The notes under the pieces are model-generated. The model did not search any database and was not told the origin of the DNA. It saw only the letters and a program-made list of their open reading frames with translations. From Thiothrix eikelboomii (GTDB lineage Bacteria; Pseudomonadota; Gammaproteobacteria; Thiotrichales; Thiotrichaceae): a stretch of DNA of 64,000 bases. Positions 47,924 through 56,704 of the stretch are shown here, piece after piece; position 1 is the first letter of the stretch; each line of letters starts with the position of its first letter. The stretch is from the NCBI RefSeq assembly GCF_900167255.1, contig NZ_FUYB01000021.1, forward strand, positions 1 to 64,000. Reading direction: 5' to 3'. A program made the translations under genes and the position numbers.

Positions 47924-49996
47924 TTATTTTACACGCATACCGGGTTCAGCACCGCTATCCGGGGTTAGGATAAACAAATCTTTACCTCCAGGACCTGCGG
48001 CTAACACCATCCCCTCAGAGACGCCAAAGCGCATTTTGCGAGGAGCAAGATTAGCCACCATGACTGTCAAGCGCCCTTCTAACTCAGCGGGTTGATAGGC
48101 TGATTTAATCCCTGCAAACACCTTGCGAGTCTCGCCCCCTAAATCCAAAGTCAATTGGACTAATTTATCTGCACCCTCAACCGCCACCGCCTGAACAATT
48201 TTTGCAACTCGTAAATCCAGCTTAGCAAAGTCCTCATATTGAATTTCCGCACTCAGTGGGTCAGCACTTAACTGACTCGGCTGAGTGGTTGTTTCAGGCT
48301 CGCTAGCCACCGCACTCTGAACACTAGCCTCTGCACTGGCTTGATCTAAGGCTTGTTTATTATCCTCAACCATCGCCAAGACCGCCTCGCGTTCAATACG
48401 AGTTAATAAGGCTTTAAACGGTTTAATCGGATGGGCCAGCAACGGAGTTTGCACACTGCCCCAAGTCAATTCACCTGCATTCAAAAAGGCTTCTGAATCA
48501 GCCGCCAACTGCGGAACAACCGGCTTTAGATAAGTAATAATGGCACGAAATAAATTAATCCCTTGGGTACAAACCGCTTGTACTTCAGCTGAGCGTGCTG
48601 CATCTTTGGCTAACACCCAAGGTTTCTGTTCATCCACATACTGATTGGCCTTATCAGCTAAGGCCATAATTTCTCGAATCGCTTGACTATAGCGACGCGC
48701 CTCAAAAGCCTCTGCAATGCTGTCGCTTGCAGCTACAAATTCTTGATATAACCCCGGATTAGGTAAGTCAGCGGCTAAATAATTATCAAAACGTTTAGTG
48801 ATAAAGCCTGCACAGCGCGAAGCAATATTCACTAACTTACCGACTAAATCACTGTTCACGCGCTGGATAAAATCATCTAAGCTTAGATCAATATCATCCA
48901 CTCCATTCGTCAACTTACTGGCAAAATAATAACGCAAGTATTCTGGATTCAAATGGCGTAAATAGCTTTCTGCCTGAATAAAAGTACCGCGTGATTTCGA
49001 CATTTTTGCACCATCGACGGTTAAAAAACCGTGGCAATGCACTGCAGTCGGCGTCCGAAACCCTGCTGCTGTTAATAAAGCCGGCCAGAATAAGGTGTGA
49101 AAATAGGCAATATCTTTGCCAATAAAATGATGTACTTCAGCCTCTGAAGCGGGCTGCCAATACTCATTAAAATCTAAGCCTTTGCGTTGAGCGAGATTTT
49201 GAAAGCTGGCTAAATAGCCAATCGGTGCATCCAACCAAACATAGAAATATTTTTCGTCGGTATCAGGGATTTTAAACCCCCAATACGGTGCATCGCGGGA
49301 AATATCCCAATCACTTAGGCCTTGCTCAGACTCAAACCACTCCATTTGTTTATTGGCAATTTCTTTTTGGACTGCCCCGCTTTGTAAAAACTCACGTAAG
49401 TGCGCTGCAAAATCCCCTAATTTAAAAAAATAATGATTAGTTTCTTTTTCAATAGGACGAGTACCGGAAATGGCTGAAACTGCATTTTTTAAATCAGTCG
49501 GGGCATAAGTAGCGCCGCAAACCTCACAATTATCGCCGTATTGATCCGGCGAGCCACAGTTAGGGCATTCACCTTTAATAAAGCGATCCGGTAGGAACAT
49601 CTGCTCTTGGGCATCGTAAGCTTGGCGAATCGTCCGCTCGGCAATATGTCCGTTCTTGCGGGCTGCTAAATAAATGTATTCAGCATAATAGCGATTTTCT
49701 TCAGAATGGGTGGTGTAGTAATTGTCATAACTAATATTAAAGCCTGCGAAATCGCGCTGATGTTCTTCTTTGACTCGAGCGATCAAGGCTTCCGGTGCAA
49801 TGCCCTCTTTTTGAGCACGCAACATAATCGGCGTGCCATGTGCATCATCTGCACACACAAAATAGCATTCATGCCCCCGCAAGCGCTGAAACCGCGCCCA
49901 AATATCCGTTTGGATATGCTCTACCATGTGGCCTAAATGAATCTTACCGTTGGCATAGGGTAGTGCACTAGTGATGAGGATTTTTCTTGGCTGCAT
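47924..49996 (-). CDS. metG: Methionyl-tRNA synthetase
   Basis: 690 residues. The HIGH-type signature HLGH is at 20-23 ([17 protein letters not shown]), zinc ligands are Cys144, 147, 157 and 160, and KMSKS is in [13 protein letters not shown] near residue 333. An anticodon-binding helical domain and a C-terminal tRNA-binding (EMAP/Trbp111-like) domain (about 590-690) follow, as in E. coli. A Ser/Ala/Glu-rich linker precedes the last domain. Confidence 0.97.
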   Translation of the reverse strand: MQPRKILITSALPYANGKIHLGHMVEHIQTDIWARFQRLRGHECYFVCADDAHGTPIMLRAQKEGIAPEALIARVKEEHQRDFAGFNISYDNYYTTHSEENRYYAEYIYLAARKNGHIAERTIRQAYDAQEQMFLPDRFIKGECPNCGSPDQYGDNCEVCGATYAPTDLKNAVSAISGTRPIEKETNHYFFKLGDFAAHLREFLQSGAVQKEIANKQMEWFESEQGLSDWDISRDAPYWGFKIPDTDEKYFYVWLDAPIGYLASFQNLAQRKGLDFNEYWQPASEAEVHHFIGKDIAYFHTLFWPALLTAAGFRTPTAVHCHGFLTVDGAKMSKSRGTFIQAESYLRHLNPEYLRYYFASKLTNGVDDIDLSLDDFIQRVNSDLVGKLVNIASRCAGFITKRFDNYLAADLPNPGLYQEFVAASDSIAEAFEARRYSQAIREIMALADKANQYVDEQKPWVLAKDAARSAEVQAVCTQGINLFRAIITYLKPVVPQLAADSEAFLNAGELTWGSVQTPLLAHPIKPFKALLTRIEREAVLAMVEDNKQALDQASAEASVQSAVASEPETTTQPSQLSADPLSAEIQYEDFAKLDLRVAKIVQAVAVEGADKLVQLTLDLGGETRKVFAGIKSAYQPAELEGRLTVMVANLAPRKMRFGVSEGMVLAAGPGGKDLFILTPDSGAEPGMRVK

Positions 49997-50178
49997 TGCT
50001 TGATCCGAAGTCCAGACTAAGGGCGATAAGGTAGCAGGTTGTGGGCGTTTACGCTACTTGTGGCTAGGTTTTGCTGGTTTTGCTGTTTAGCTTAAGTTTG
50101 GTCATCCCTAATAGCTTTCTGGTAAACTCGCGCGCAAATTTACCTATCCGCGACTCGAAGCGCTAAGGAGGTCTAAAC

Positions 50179-51132
50179 ATGTTACGCCTATTTAAAATTG
50201 AGCAGGGCCTACTCCACAAAACTAATGTAGAGCCTGAGCGCTTACATGATCAGCTTTCTGAGGTGCAATGGGTTGATATGTGCGACCCAGATGATGATGA
50301 GCGTTTATTGCTCGAATCACTGTTGCACACCGATTTGCCCGAATCCGATGATGTCGAAGAAATTGAATACTCGGCACGCTGCTTTGTGGATCAATCCGGG
50401 ATTCATGTGCATGCTTTATTTATTTATCAAGAAGAAGGTCGCCATAGTACGGTATCGGTAGCTTTTATTCTGCAAGACCATCGCTTGATCACGATTCGTG
50501 AGGAAAAGCTGGCTGATTTTCGTTTATTCCGTTTACGCGCCCGCCGTGGGCAGATTCATTGCACCAATGCAGCTGAACTCTTGGTGACGATGTTTGAGCA
50601 TAAAGTCGAAAATCATGCGGACTATTTGGAGGATATTCATCACGCCCTTGAGGATGTGAGCCATTCAGTGCTCGAGGAGGAAGATTCTGATTTAGAAAAT
50701 TCAATTAGCGAACTGGCTCAACTCGAAGACAGTAATGGCAAGATTCGCCTATGCCTGATGGATACGCAACGCGATATTTCTTTCCTATTGCGTCATCTCA
50801 AGGGCAATGCCGAGCTGACTGAAACCCTGCGCGAAATCATGCATGACATTGAAGGCTTGATGTCACATACCACGTTTTTATTCGACAAAATCAACTTCTT
50901 AATGAGTTCCACTCAAGGCTTTATCAATATTAAGCAGAATAAGATTATTAAGATTTTCTCGATTGCGGCTGTGGTGTTTTTACCGCCAACCTTAGTAGCC
51001 AGTATGTACGGGATGAACTTTACACACATGCCAGAATTACAATGGATGCTCGGCTATCCGTGGGCGATTAGTTTGATGGTCGTGGCGGGGGTAGCGCCGT
51101 ATTTGTTGTTTAAGCATAAGGGGTGGTTGTAG
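50179..51132 (+). CDS. corA: Magnesium/cobalt transporter CorA
   Basis: 317 residues. The N-terminal soluble domain is followed by a long stalk helix, then two membrane helices with the selectivity motif YGMNFTHMP and a basic end (FKHKGWL). It lies behind a strong AAGGAGG and matches proteobacterial CorA more closely than the homologue at 26538-27512. It forms a pentameric inner-membrane Mg2+ channel. Confidence 0.93.
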   Translation: MLRLFKIEQGLLHKTNVEPERLHDQLSEVQWVDMCDPDDDERLLLESLLHTDLPESDDVEEIEYSARCFVDQSGIHVHALFIYQEEGRHSTVSVAFILQDHRLITIREEKLADFRLFRLRARRGQIHCTNAAELLVTMFEHKVENHADYLEDIHHALEDVSHSVLEEEDSDLENSISELAQLEDSNGKIRLCLMDTQRDISFLLRHLKGNAELTETLREIMHDIEGLMSHTTFLFDKINFLMSSTQGFINIKQNKIIKIFSIAAVVFLPPTLVASMYGMNFTHMPELQWMLGYPWAISLMVVAGVAPYLLFKHKGWL

Positions 51133-51256
51133 GTTTGGGAGGTCTTCATGGCTACACTGTAAGATCAAGAATCGTAGCTACTTTGATTTGCTTTTTTCAT
51201 TGAAGAACCTAGACTGTAAGAAGTCCCTTAATTTCTAAATTTTTATGGTGGCTGCC

Positions 51257-51514
51257 ATGCCGATGATCCAAGTACAGGATAAACATCAAATTACTTTACC
51301 TAAAGAGGTGGTTGCTTTCCTGCAAATAAAACCCGATGCCTACCTTGAATATTCCATTACGAACAATGGCGTCATGATTCGTTCTGCTCAATCAAAGAAA
51401 AAGAGAGAAAGTATTTTTCGCTATGCAGGCATCAACAGAAAACAACGCAGCTATGCAAGCGCTCAAGAAGCCGACACTTTCATTTCTGGTCTGCGTGACA
51501 ATTGGGATAAATAA
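51257..51514 (+). CDS. AbrB/MazE-like antitoxin
   Basis: About 85 residues from MPMIQVQDKHQITLPKEVV, a SpoVT/AbrB swapped-hairpin DNA-binding domain. The C-terminal part (FRYAGINRKQRSYASAQEADTFISGLRDNW) is the toxin-binding tail of VapB-type antitoxins. An ATG at 51245 is also possible. A broken PIN toxin gene follows after 2 bp, so this is an orphaned antitoxin. Confidence 0.8.
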   Translation: MPMIQVQDKHQITLPKEVVAFLQIKPDAYLEYSITNNGVMIRSAQSKKKRESIFRYAGINRKQRSYASAQEADTFISGLRDNWDK

Positions 51515-51516
51515 CC

Positions 51517-51953
51517 ATGCTGGAATACCTCAAAAGTAAACGGGTCTACTTTGACACCAACCCATTATTTACTTTGTAGAAGGGCATGAGATTTTTTATT
51601 CCGCCGTAAAACCGATTTTTGACCTATTAGATCAAGACTTGATCGCTGCCTTTACCGCTGAATTTACCGTTACCGAAGTATTGATCAAGCCTTATCGTGA
51701 TCAGCTTCATGAGCTCATTGAAGACTATAAGGGGCTGTTACTTGAGTCTGAGTATTTTACTTTGCTTGGAGCAAATGCAAGCACCTTTCATCAAGCCGCT
51801 AAGCTTGGTGGTGAAACAGGGATGAGAACCCCCGATGCTATACACATGGCAACCGCTTATGAAAACCAATGCGATTTTTTCATTACCAATGATAAACGAA
51901 TACGAAGTTATCAGAATGTAATTGTCCTTCAGGTTTCCGACCTAATCGCATAG
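51517..51953 (+). pseudogene. Frameshifted PIN-domain (VapC-like) toxin
   Basis: The first frame, from ATG 51517, reads MLEYLKSKRVYFDTNP and then runs into TAG at 51577-51579. The rest of a PIN domain continues in the next frame from about 51567: IYFVEGHEIFYSAVKP, then TAEFTVTEV, TPDAIHMATAYE and FFITNDKR. Restoring one base near 51565 recreates DTNPFIYFVEG, the usual PIN start, so this is a single-base deletion (or a sequencing error). All four acidic residues expected in the active site survive in the two frames. Confidence 0.8.
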
Positions 51954-51988
51954 CTTTCTTTTAGACTGTGAGTTTTGAAGGATTAACT

Positions 51989-51998
51989 CCCCCCCCCC
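51989..51998. repeat. Run of ten C
   Basis: A homopolymer C10 (G10 on the FGE coding strand) sits at the outer edge of the sequence shared by the two FGE gene 3' flanks. The matching position at the other copy has only five C. Such runs are slippage-prone. Confidence 0.8.
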
Positions 51999-52079
51999 GC
52001 AATCTGTCCACCTGCCCGTGCTGGCGCTACTCCGTAACGCGCCTGCCCGTTTAGGCTGCCAGCCTGCTCCTACCCTGTG
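51997..52079. repeat. 3' flank repeat of the first FGE gene
   Basis: 51997-52047 matches 53081-53131 at 49 of 51 positions; both differences are C/T on the coding strand. The block contains GGCGC/GCGCC complements (loop of 11) on the coding strand that could form a hairpin beyond the variable region. It shows that the duplicated unit extends past both stop codons. Confidence 0.8.
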
Positions 52080-52891
52080 CCTGAGCTCAGATGACCTAGG
52101 GCAAACCGGAAACCAATGCTGTAGCGCCTGCTGTCAGGCGCGTCCCCAGCACGGTTGGCAGAACGACAGCTCATACCGCCGTAGAAACACGAGCCACCAC
52201 GAAGCACGCGATGCTCACCCGAGCCAGCCCCGCGCGGGTCTGTCTGCGGCTCTGCTCCGTAGTCACTAGCATAGCAATCGCTGCACCATTCCCAGACATT
52301 GCCGTGCATTTCATACAAGCCCCAAGCATTTGGTGGCAAGCTTTTAACCGCAACGGTTTTTTCACGGTATTGCCCCTTACTCCCCCTATGATAAGGATAA
52401 TTGCCATCATAATTGACTTGCTCAGGGGTGATGTTGCCCCCAAACGCAAAGGGAGTATGAGTGCCCGCACGGCAGGCATATTCCCATTCGGCCTCTGTGG
52501 GCAGGCGGACTTGCAACAGCGGATGCAAGGCATTGAAACGCTCAATAAAGGTTTGGGTATCCTCCCAACTGACAGACTCCACAGGTAACTCATCGCCTTT
52601 GAAACGACTCGGATTTCTATCCATCACCGCCTGCCATAAGGCTTGGGTACAGGCGGTATCGGCCAACCAAAAACCTTGGGTGAGGCTTACCTTATGCTGG
52701 GTTTCATTATTGTTACGCTGTGGCTCATCGGCGGGTGACCCCATCAAAAATGAACCGGAGGCGATCCAACGGAAGGCTTGGCGTACATTTTGATAGCTGA
52801 AGGCCATCCATAAGCCATAGCGATCTTCACCCCAATCAGAAGCCCACGGGGCAGGGAATTCGGGGGGTGAGAGGGGGTGGAGAGGGGTCAT
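52070..52891 (-). CDS. Stand-alone FGE-sulfatase/C-type-lectin-fold protein with variable C-terminus
   Basis: 273 residues consisting almost only of a formylglycine-generating-enzyme (SUMF1) domain: FLMGSPADEP, VSLTQGFWLAD, VESVSWEDTQTF, RLPTEAEWEYACRAG, GLYEMHGNVWEWC, RVLRGGS, IGFRFAL. It is closely related to the C-terminal domain of the 856-residue protein upstream. It starts directly at the FGE domain with no signal peptide. Residues 235-259 are hypervariable relative to that partner; the flanks are identical at DNA level. Catalytic formylglycine activity is doubtful because the paired active-site cysteines are not in the usual arrangement. I read it as a ligand-binding protein diversified by a DGR. 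Confidence 0.88.
   Translation of the reverse strand: MTPLHPLSPPEFPAPWASDWGEDRYGLWMAFSYQNVRQAFRWIASGSFLMGSPADEPQRNNNETQHKVSLTQGFWLADTACTQALWQAVMDRNPSRFKGDELPVESVSWEDTQTFIERFNALHPLLQVRLPTEAEWEYACRAGTHTPFAFGGNITPEQVNYDGNYPYHRGSKGQYREKTVAVKSLPPNAWGLYEMHGNVWEWCSDCYASDYGAEPQTDPRGAGSGEHRVLRGGSCFYGGMSCRSANRAGDAPDSRRYSIGFRFALGHLSSGTG
52080..52210 (-). repeat. DGR-type variable region 1 (VR1)
   Basis: The 3' end of the stand-alone FGE gene. A constant 5' block (CGC GTG CTT CGT GGT GGC) is followed by a 75-nt variable core (52115-52189). Then comes a constant 35-nt block (52080-52114, beginning GGTTTCCGGTTTGCC) identical to the other copy. Compared with VR2 the core has 21 differences: 13 at codon position 1, 7 at position 2 and 1 at position 3. 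None is a C/T change, and every one can be derived from an A in a template. Confidence 0.8.
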
Positions 52892-53027
52892 CTTACAACA
52901 CCCATTTGAGCAAGCCCATGAAAAAACTTATACCTCACTTTTTCCTCCCCCACCGTCCTAACCAGCCGCTTACCGCCTCACCGATACGTTCAGCCAGACT
53001 TGGCTTTAATAAATCAGCCTTGTTCCC

Positions 53028-53072
53028 TTCGGCTGCGCTCAGGGAACGATTCGCTGGCTGAGCGGAGTCGAA
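53028..53072. repeat. REP-like imperfect palindrome
   Basis: TTCGGCTGCGCTCAG (53028-53042) faces CTGAGCGGAGTCGAA (53058-53072); 13 of 15 positions pair. Inside, GTTCCC (53022-53027) and GGGAAC (53042-53047) also pair. Sequences of this type occur as scattered intergenic repeats in many bacteria. It lies in the 219-bp gap between the two FGE genes. Confidence 0.55.
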
Positions 53073-53110
53073 GCCCTCCCCCGCAGTCTGTCCACCTGCC
53101 CGTGCTGGCG

Positions 53111-55681
53111 CTACTCCGTGACGCGCCTGCCAGCCTGCTCCTGACCTGCTCCTGAGCTCAGATGACCTAGGGCAAACCGGAAACCAAAGTCGTCGTCCCA
53201 GCCGTCAGGCGTGAGCCCAGAACGGCCGGCAGAACGACAGCCCCTACCGTTGCTGAACCACGAGCCACCACGAAGCACGCGCTCCTCACCCGAGTCAGCC
53301 CCGCGCGGGTCTGTCTGTGGCTCTGCTCCGTAGCGACTAGCATACCAATCTTCACACCACTCCCAGACATTACCATGCATCTCATACAAGCCCCAAGCAT
53401 TCGGCGGATAAGTTTTAACAGGCTTGGTTGGCCCCTTTGCATTAAACGCATCCCATTCACCTGAATAATTCACTCGCTTCCGATTCAGCTCAGCCTTACC
53501 ACCGAAAGCAAAGGCGGTAGTCGTCCCTGCCCGGCAAGCACACGCCCATTCGGCTTCAGTCGGTAAACGCATAGTTAAGTCTGGAAAAACTTGGCTTAAA
53601 GCTTGAATAAAGGCGTGAGCATCCTCCCAACTGACTTGCTCCACAGGTAACTGTTCGCCCTGAAAATGGCTGGGATTCTTACCCATCACCGCCTGCCATA
53701 AGGCTTGGGTCACGGTGGTATCGGCCAGCCAATAGCCTTGAGTGAGGGTGACCGAGTGTTGGGTTTCATCACTACTGCGCCCCTCTTCGTCCACTGGCGA
53801 CCCCATCAGAAAGGTTTGAGGCGGGATATAGCGGAAGCGTTGGGGGATGTTTTGGAATACCAGATCCATAAACAAGCCATATTGGTCCCGCCCTAGCGCT
53901 TCCGCCCATGCTGGGCGTTGCCAGCTTGTGAAGCACAGACGTTCACAATCGCTGATTACCTCAAAGGTTTCACGACTAGGCAAAGCCAGCGGCTTATCCA
54001 AGGTCAAGGATAACGCCTGCCCTGCCCCTAGCAAGACCTGCACAAACGGGCGGCGCAAGCGCAGCCAAGCTAAGGGGCTAAACCCTAGGGGGCGGGCTGA
54101 GAGTGGTTCAAAAGGCAGTAAATATAAGCACTGCCCCTGCTGAGCTAGCTCAAGCTGCTGAACGGGTAAATCACTTCGTGGTAACTGTTGGGGGTTGATG
54201 CCCTGCAAGCGTTGCCCCTCAAACACTTGATACTGCAACTGCTGCAAGGACTGGCCAAGCACTTGATCCGCCAAAGCAGTGGGTGGCAGACGTTTTAAAG
54301 AACGCTGCAACCATTCACGTAGTGGCTCATCCAAACAGGTCGGCGCTACGCAGCTTTGGCTCAACTGCTGATAATAAGCATTGGCAGCCTGAATATCTGC
54401 CTGCAAACTCGGCAACTGCCGCGCCTTGGCATCAAGGCTGGTGAGTTCCTCAAACCAGATTTGCTCTGATAAACCCGTGTGCCAAGTTTTGATCACCTCC
54501 AGCGCGGCGGTTTGTTGCCCAGCATCCAACTGAGCAAATTTCTGTAGATAGTCTTGCCGACTATCTACCTTCCAACTTGCCGCACGACTATGACGCTCTG
54601 GCAAAGCGGGGTCTTGCCAAACACCAGCCTCAACACGCGCGTCCCATTGCCACTCAGACCCAAACTGCGCCATGCTGAGGCGCATCTGGCGTAGCAGGCT
54701 GGGTTCTATCCGAATCGCTGGGGCTAACACGGTCAACAAACGCTCTATCGGTTGCGCCCCAGGGCCGGCCTCTTGCTGGCTAATCGAAGAACTCATTTGC
54801 CACGGCACGCACTTAAACCACTGCCGCAAGCGTGGATCACAATCATCGGGGTGGCAAGGCAACACCACCAGCGCATGGCATTGTTGGCGGTGTAGGCGCT
54901 CGCCGATCTGCAACCACACCTGAGCCGCCGCATCTCCATACCGCTCTAAAGCACCCAGATCACTAAAGATCACCAAAGCACTACCCGGCTCGGGTATCGA
55001 CCAATCGGCCAAGCCCATTGGCGTGTGTTGCCGAGGTTCTGTACTGCCCTCGGGCAAAACGGCATAGTCACCCTTATGTTGTGGTAACCCCTGCAATAGC
55101 AAGCGCTGCAACAGATCATGGTCACGCCAATAGGGGGTTAAGCGGATGGCTCGATCTGTCAAAAAATGTACGGTTTGATTGAAACGGCGTTGTGCCTGCC
55201 GAGGCAGATGGGTCAAATAACGCCCCCGACTCACCGCTGCGACCATCGCCTCTATATCCAGTTGTCGCCCACACTGCTCCGCCAACAGGGCGTGTTTCAA
55301 GCGGGGCAAGAGATCACGCACCCGCCCCAAAAAATGATGCATGGGGACTCGTAACGAAGGCTCAGGCTGAGCACTCCAGCTAGTGGCTGCTTGCTCCTTC
55401 GATGCCGTTAATTGGGTTTCAAACGCCTCACGTGCCTGCAATAAGTAGAATGAAGGGCGTGGCAATACGGCTGTCGACTGTTCGGTACTATTCCCTAGTT
55501 CAGTTGTGCTAACCAAACCCTTGGCTGTACCCGTATCCTCTGCGCTGGTAGTTGCAGAAGCTACCGCAGGTGTAAACTCACAAACCAACCCCAAGGCTTC
55601 AGCGAGGTACAAGCTGCTTTGAGTATCCGCACTGGCCAAAGCTTGCAGTAAATCTAAACGGCTAAGCTGGCTGCGTTTCAT
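53111..55681 (-). CDS. vWA-like domain fused to FGE/C-type-lectin domain with variable C-terminus
   Basis: 856 residues. The N-terminal helical part (1-165) leads to a degenerate von Willebrand A-like domain (about 165-300). VHFLTDRAIRLTPYWRD replaces the metal-site DxSxS strand, and SALVIFSDLGAL and HALVVLPCHPDD look like later strands. A long helical/Leu-Gln-rich middle (300-590) is followed by an FGE/CLec domain (597-840: FLMGSPVDEE, RLPTEAEWACACRAG, MHGNVWEWC, RVLRGGSW, GFRFALG). It lies 2 bp downstream of the MoxR ATPase gene, and vWA proteins are the standard partner of MoxR ATPases. The C-terminal residues 808-832 are a DGR-type variable segment. I infer a sensor/scaffold role. Confidence 0.8.
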   Translation of the reverse strand: MKRSQLSRLDLLQALASADTQSSLYLAEALGLVCEFTPAVASATTSAEDTGTAKGLVSTTELGNSTEQSTAVLPRPSFYLLQAREAFETQLTASKEQAATSWSAQPEPSLRVPMHHFLGRVRDLLPRLKHALLAEQCGRQLDIEAMVAAVSRGRYLTHLPRQAQRRFNQTVHFLTDRAIRLTPYWRDHDLLQRLLLQGLPQHKGDYAVLPEGSTEPRQHTPMGLADWSIPEPGSALVIFSDLGALERYGDAAAQVWLQIGERLHRQQCHALVVLPCHPDDCDPRLRQWFKCVPWQMSSSISQQEAGPGAQPIERLLTVLAPAIRIEPSLLRQMRLSMAQFGSEWQWDARVEAGVWQDPALPERHSRAASWKVDSRQDYLQKFAQLDAGQQTAALEVIKTWHTGLSEQIWFEELTSLDAKARQLPSLQADIQAANAYYQQLSQSCVAPTCLDEPLREWLQRSLKRLPPTALADQVLGQSLQQLQYQVFEGQRLQGINPQQLPRSDLPVQQLELAQQGQCLYLLPFEPLSARPLGFSPLAWLRLRRPFVQVLLGAGQALSLTLDKPLALPSRETFEVISDCERLCFTSWQRPAWAEALGRDQYGLFMDLVFQNIPQRFRYIPPQTFLMGSPVDEEGRSSDETQHSVTLTQGYWLADTTVTQALWQAVMGKNPSHFQGEQLPVEQVSWEDAHAFIQALSQVFPDLTMRLPTEAEWACACRAGTTTAFAFGGKAELNRKRVNYSGEWDAFNAKGPTKPVKTYPPNAWGLYEMHGNVWEWCEDWYASRYGAEPQTDPRGADSGEERVLRGGSWFSNGRGCRSAGRSGLTPDGWDDDFGFRFALGHLSSGAGQEQAGRRVTE
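53151..53281 (-). repeat. DGR-type variable region 2 (VR2)
   Basis: The 3' end of the vWA-FGE gene: a constant block, a variable core at 53186-53260 and the constant 35-nt block at 53151-53185. The core codons mostly end in C (AGC, AAC, GGC, GAC) as expected from AAC-type template codons. Downstream homology with the other copy continues through 53081-53131. Confidence 0.8.
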
Positions 55682-55683
55682 CC

Positions 55684-56691
55684 TTAGACCCCTTGGGCAT
55701 GAAAACCGGGGTGTTTTTGATAGGTGAACTGCTGCAACTGCTGGATTAAATCAAGCGGCTTTTGCCCGGTTGCTGCACTCAAACGCTCAACACCGCGCAA
55801 TAGATCAAAATACTCTGCCAAACCCGGTAAGGGATACAAATTCTTAGTTTTTGCATAGGCTCGATCTTGTATCAGCATTTCAGCCGCCACCTCTAGCACC
55901 GTCTTATCCCCCAAAGCCGGATAAGACTCCTGATGCAGCGCTTTAAAATTAGGCAACGCCCGTTGCAATAAGAATTGCATTTGGGAAGCATCCTTAGGGA
56001 AGGATAAATGCAGCGATAAGCAGCGGCGCATAAAAGCATCTGGCAAGCGCTGCTCTTCATTCGTGGTAATCATAATTAAGGGAGCTACGCCCTGACAGCT
56101 GACTACCTGCTCAAAGCCCTGTGGCTGGAAACGCCTTGCCCCCAAGGCTTCCAATAAGCCATTCGGGACACTGCTATCGGCTTTATCAATCTCATCAATT
56201 AACACCACCACCCCGTTTGCAACCGCACACCCTGCATGGATTTGAGGTGGGTGGCGCTGGCAAATCTGCCCCAGATGATTAGAGCGATCGGGCGCAATCA
56301 CCTGCAAGGCACTCCCCCAATTAAAAGCCCACCACAAAGGGCCGGGAATAATAAAATTTTTCATCGCAAGGGCGGCCCGATCATGCGCCACCGCTGTTTG
56401 AATTTGAGCTTCAGCCAAGCGGGCTATTGCATCAAAGCGCCACAATAAATCATGGGCTTCGGTGTGAGCATCTGCCACAAAAGGAATAAACACTCGCTCC
56501 AAGGCTTGTGCGGCGGCTTTGGCTAATTGGCTTTTGCCAATACCCGGCTCACCCCATAACAATAAAGGGCGCTGCACGGCTAAGGCCGCATTAATGGCTT
56601 GGATAGCTTTCGGTTCAAACACATGCTGCACCCGCTCACCAGTATCAGCGATAATTTCTTGTTGCCGGAGGTCTTGGGCTAATAAGTTCAT
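55684..56691 (-). CDS. MoxR-type AAA+ ATPase
   Basis: 335 residues. Walker A LLLWGEPGIGKSQLAKA, Walker B GVVVLIDEIDKAD, sensor 1 in LIMITTNEEQRLP and the arginine-finger region DAFMRRCLSL are present. These ATPases act as hexameric remodelers of vWA-containing partners. It is the third gene in a tight minus-strand operon: 13 bp after the trypsin gene and 2 bp before the vWA-FGE gene. Confidence 0.92.
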   Translation of the reverse strand: MNLLAQDLRQQEIIADTGERVQHVFEPKAIQAINAALAVQRPLLLWGEPGIGKSQLAKAAAQALERVFIPFVADAHTEAHDLLWRFDAIARLAEAQIQTAVAHDRAALAMKNFIIPGPLWWAFNWGSALQVIAPDRSNHLGQICQRHPPQIHAGCAVANGVVVLIDEIDKADSSVPNGLLEALGARRFQPQGFEQVVSCQGVAPLIMITTNEEQRLPDAFMRRCLSLHLSFPKDASQMQFLLQRALPNFKALHQESYPALGDKTVLEVAAEMLIQDRAYAKTKNLYPLPGLAEYFDLLRGVERLSAATGQKPLDLIQQLQQFTYQKHPGFHAQGV

Positions 56692-56704
56692 AGGTATCCT
56701 AGGC

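Noticed and set aside
26538-51132. Duplication of corA within the window
   Set aside because: The two CorA-family proteins share only the pore region and differ in the soluble domain, so they are distinct subfamilies rather than a recent duplication.
52211-52588. Plus-strand frames opposite the FGE genes
   Set aside because: Antisense shadows; the minus-strand FGE motifs are unambiguous.
52070-52891. Active sulfatase-activating formylglycine enzyme
   Set aside because: There is no sulfatase nearby, the Cys arrangement at RGGSC...SC is not the catalytic one, and the second copy has only one of the two cysteines.
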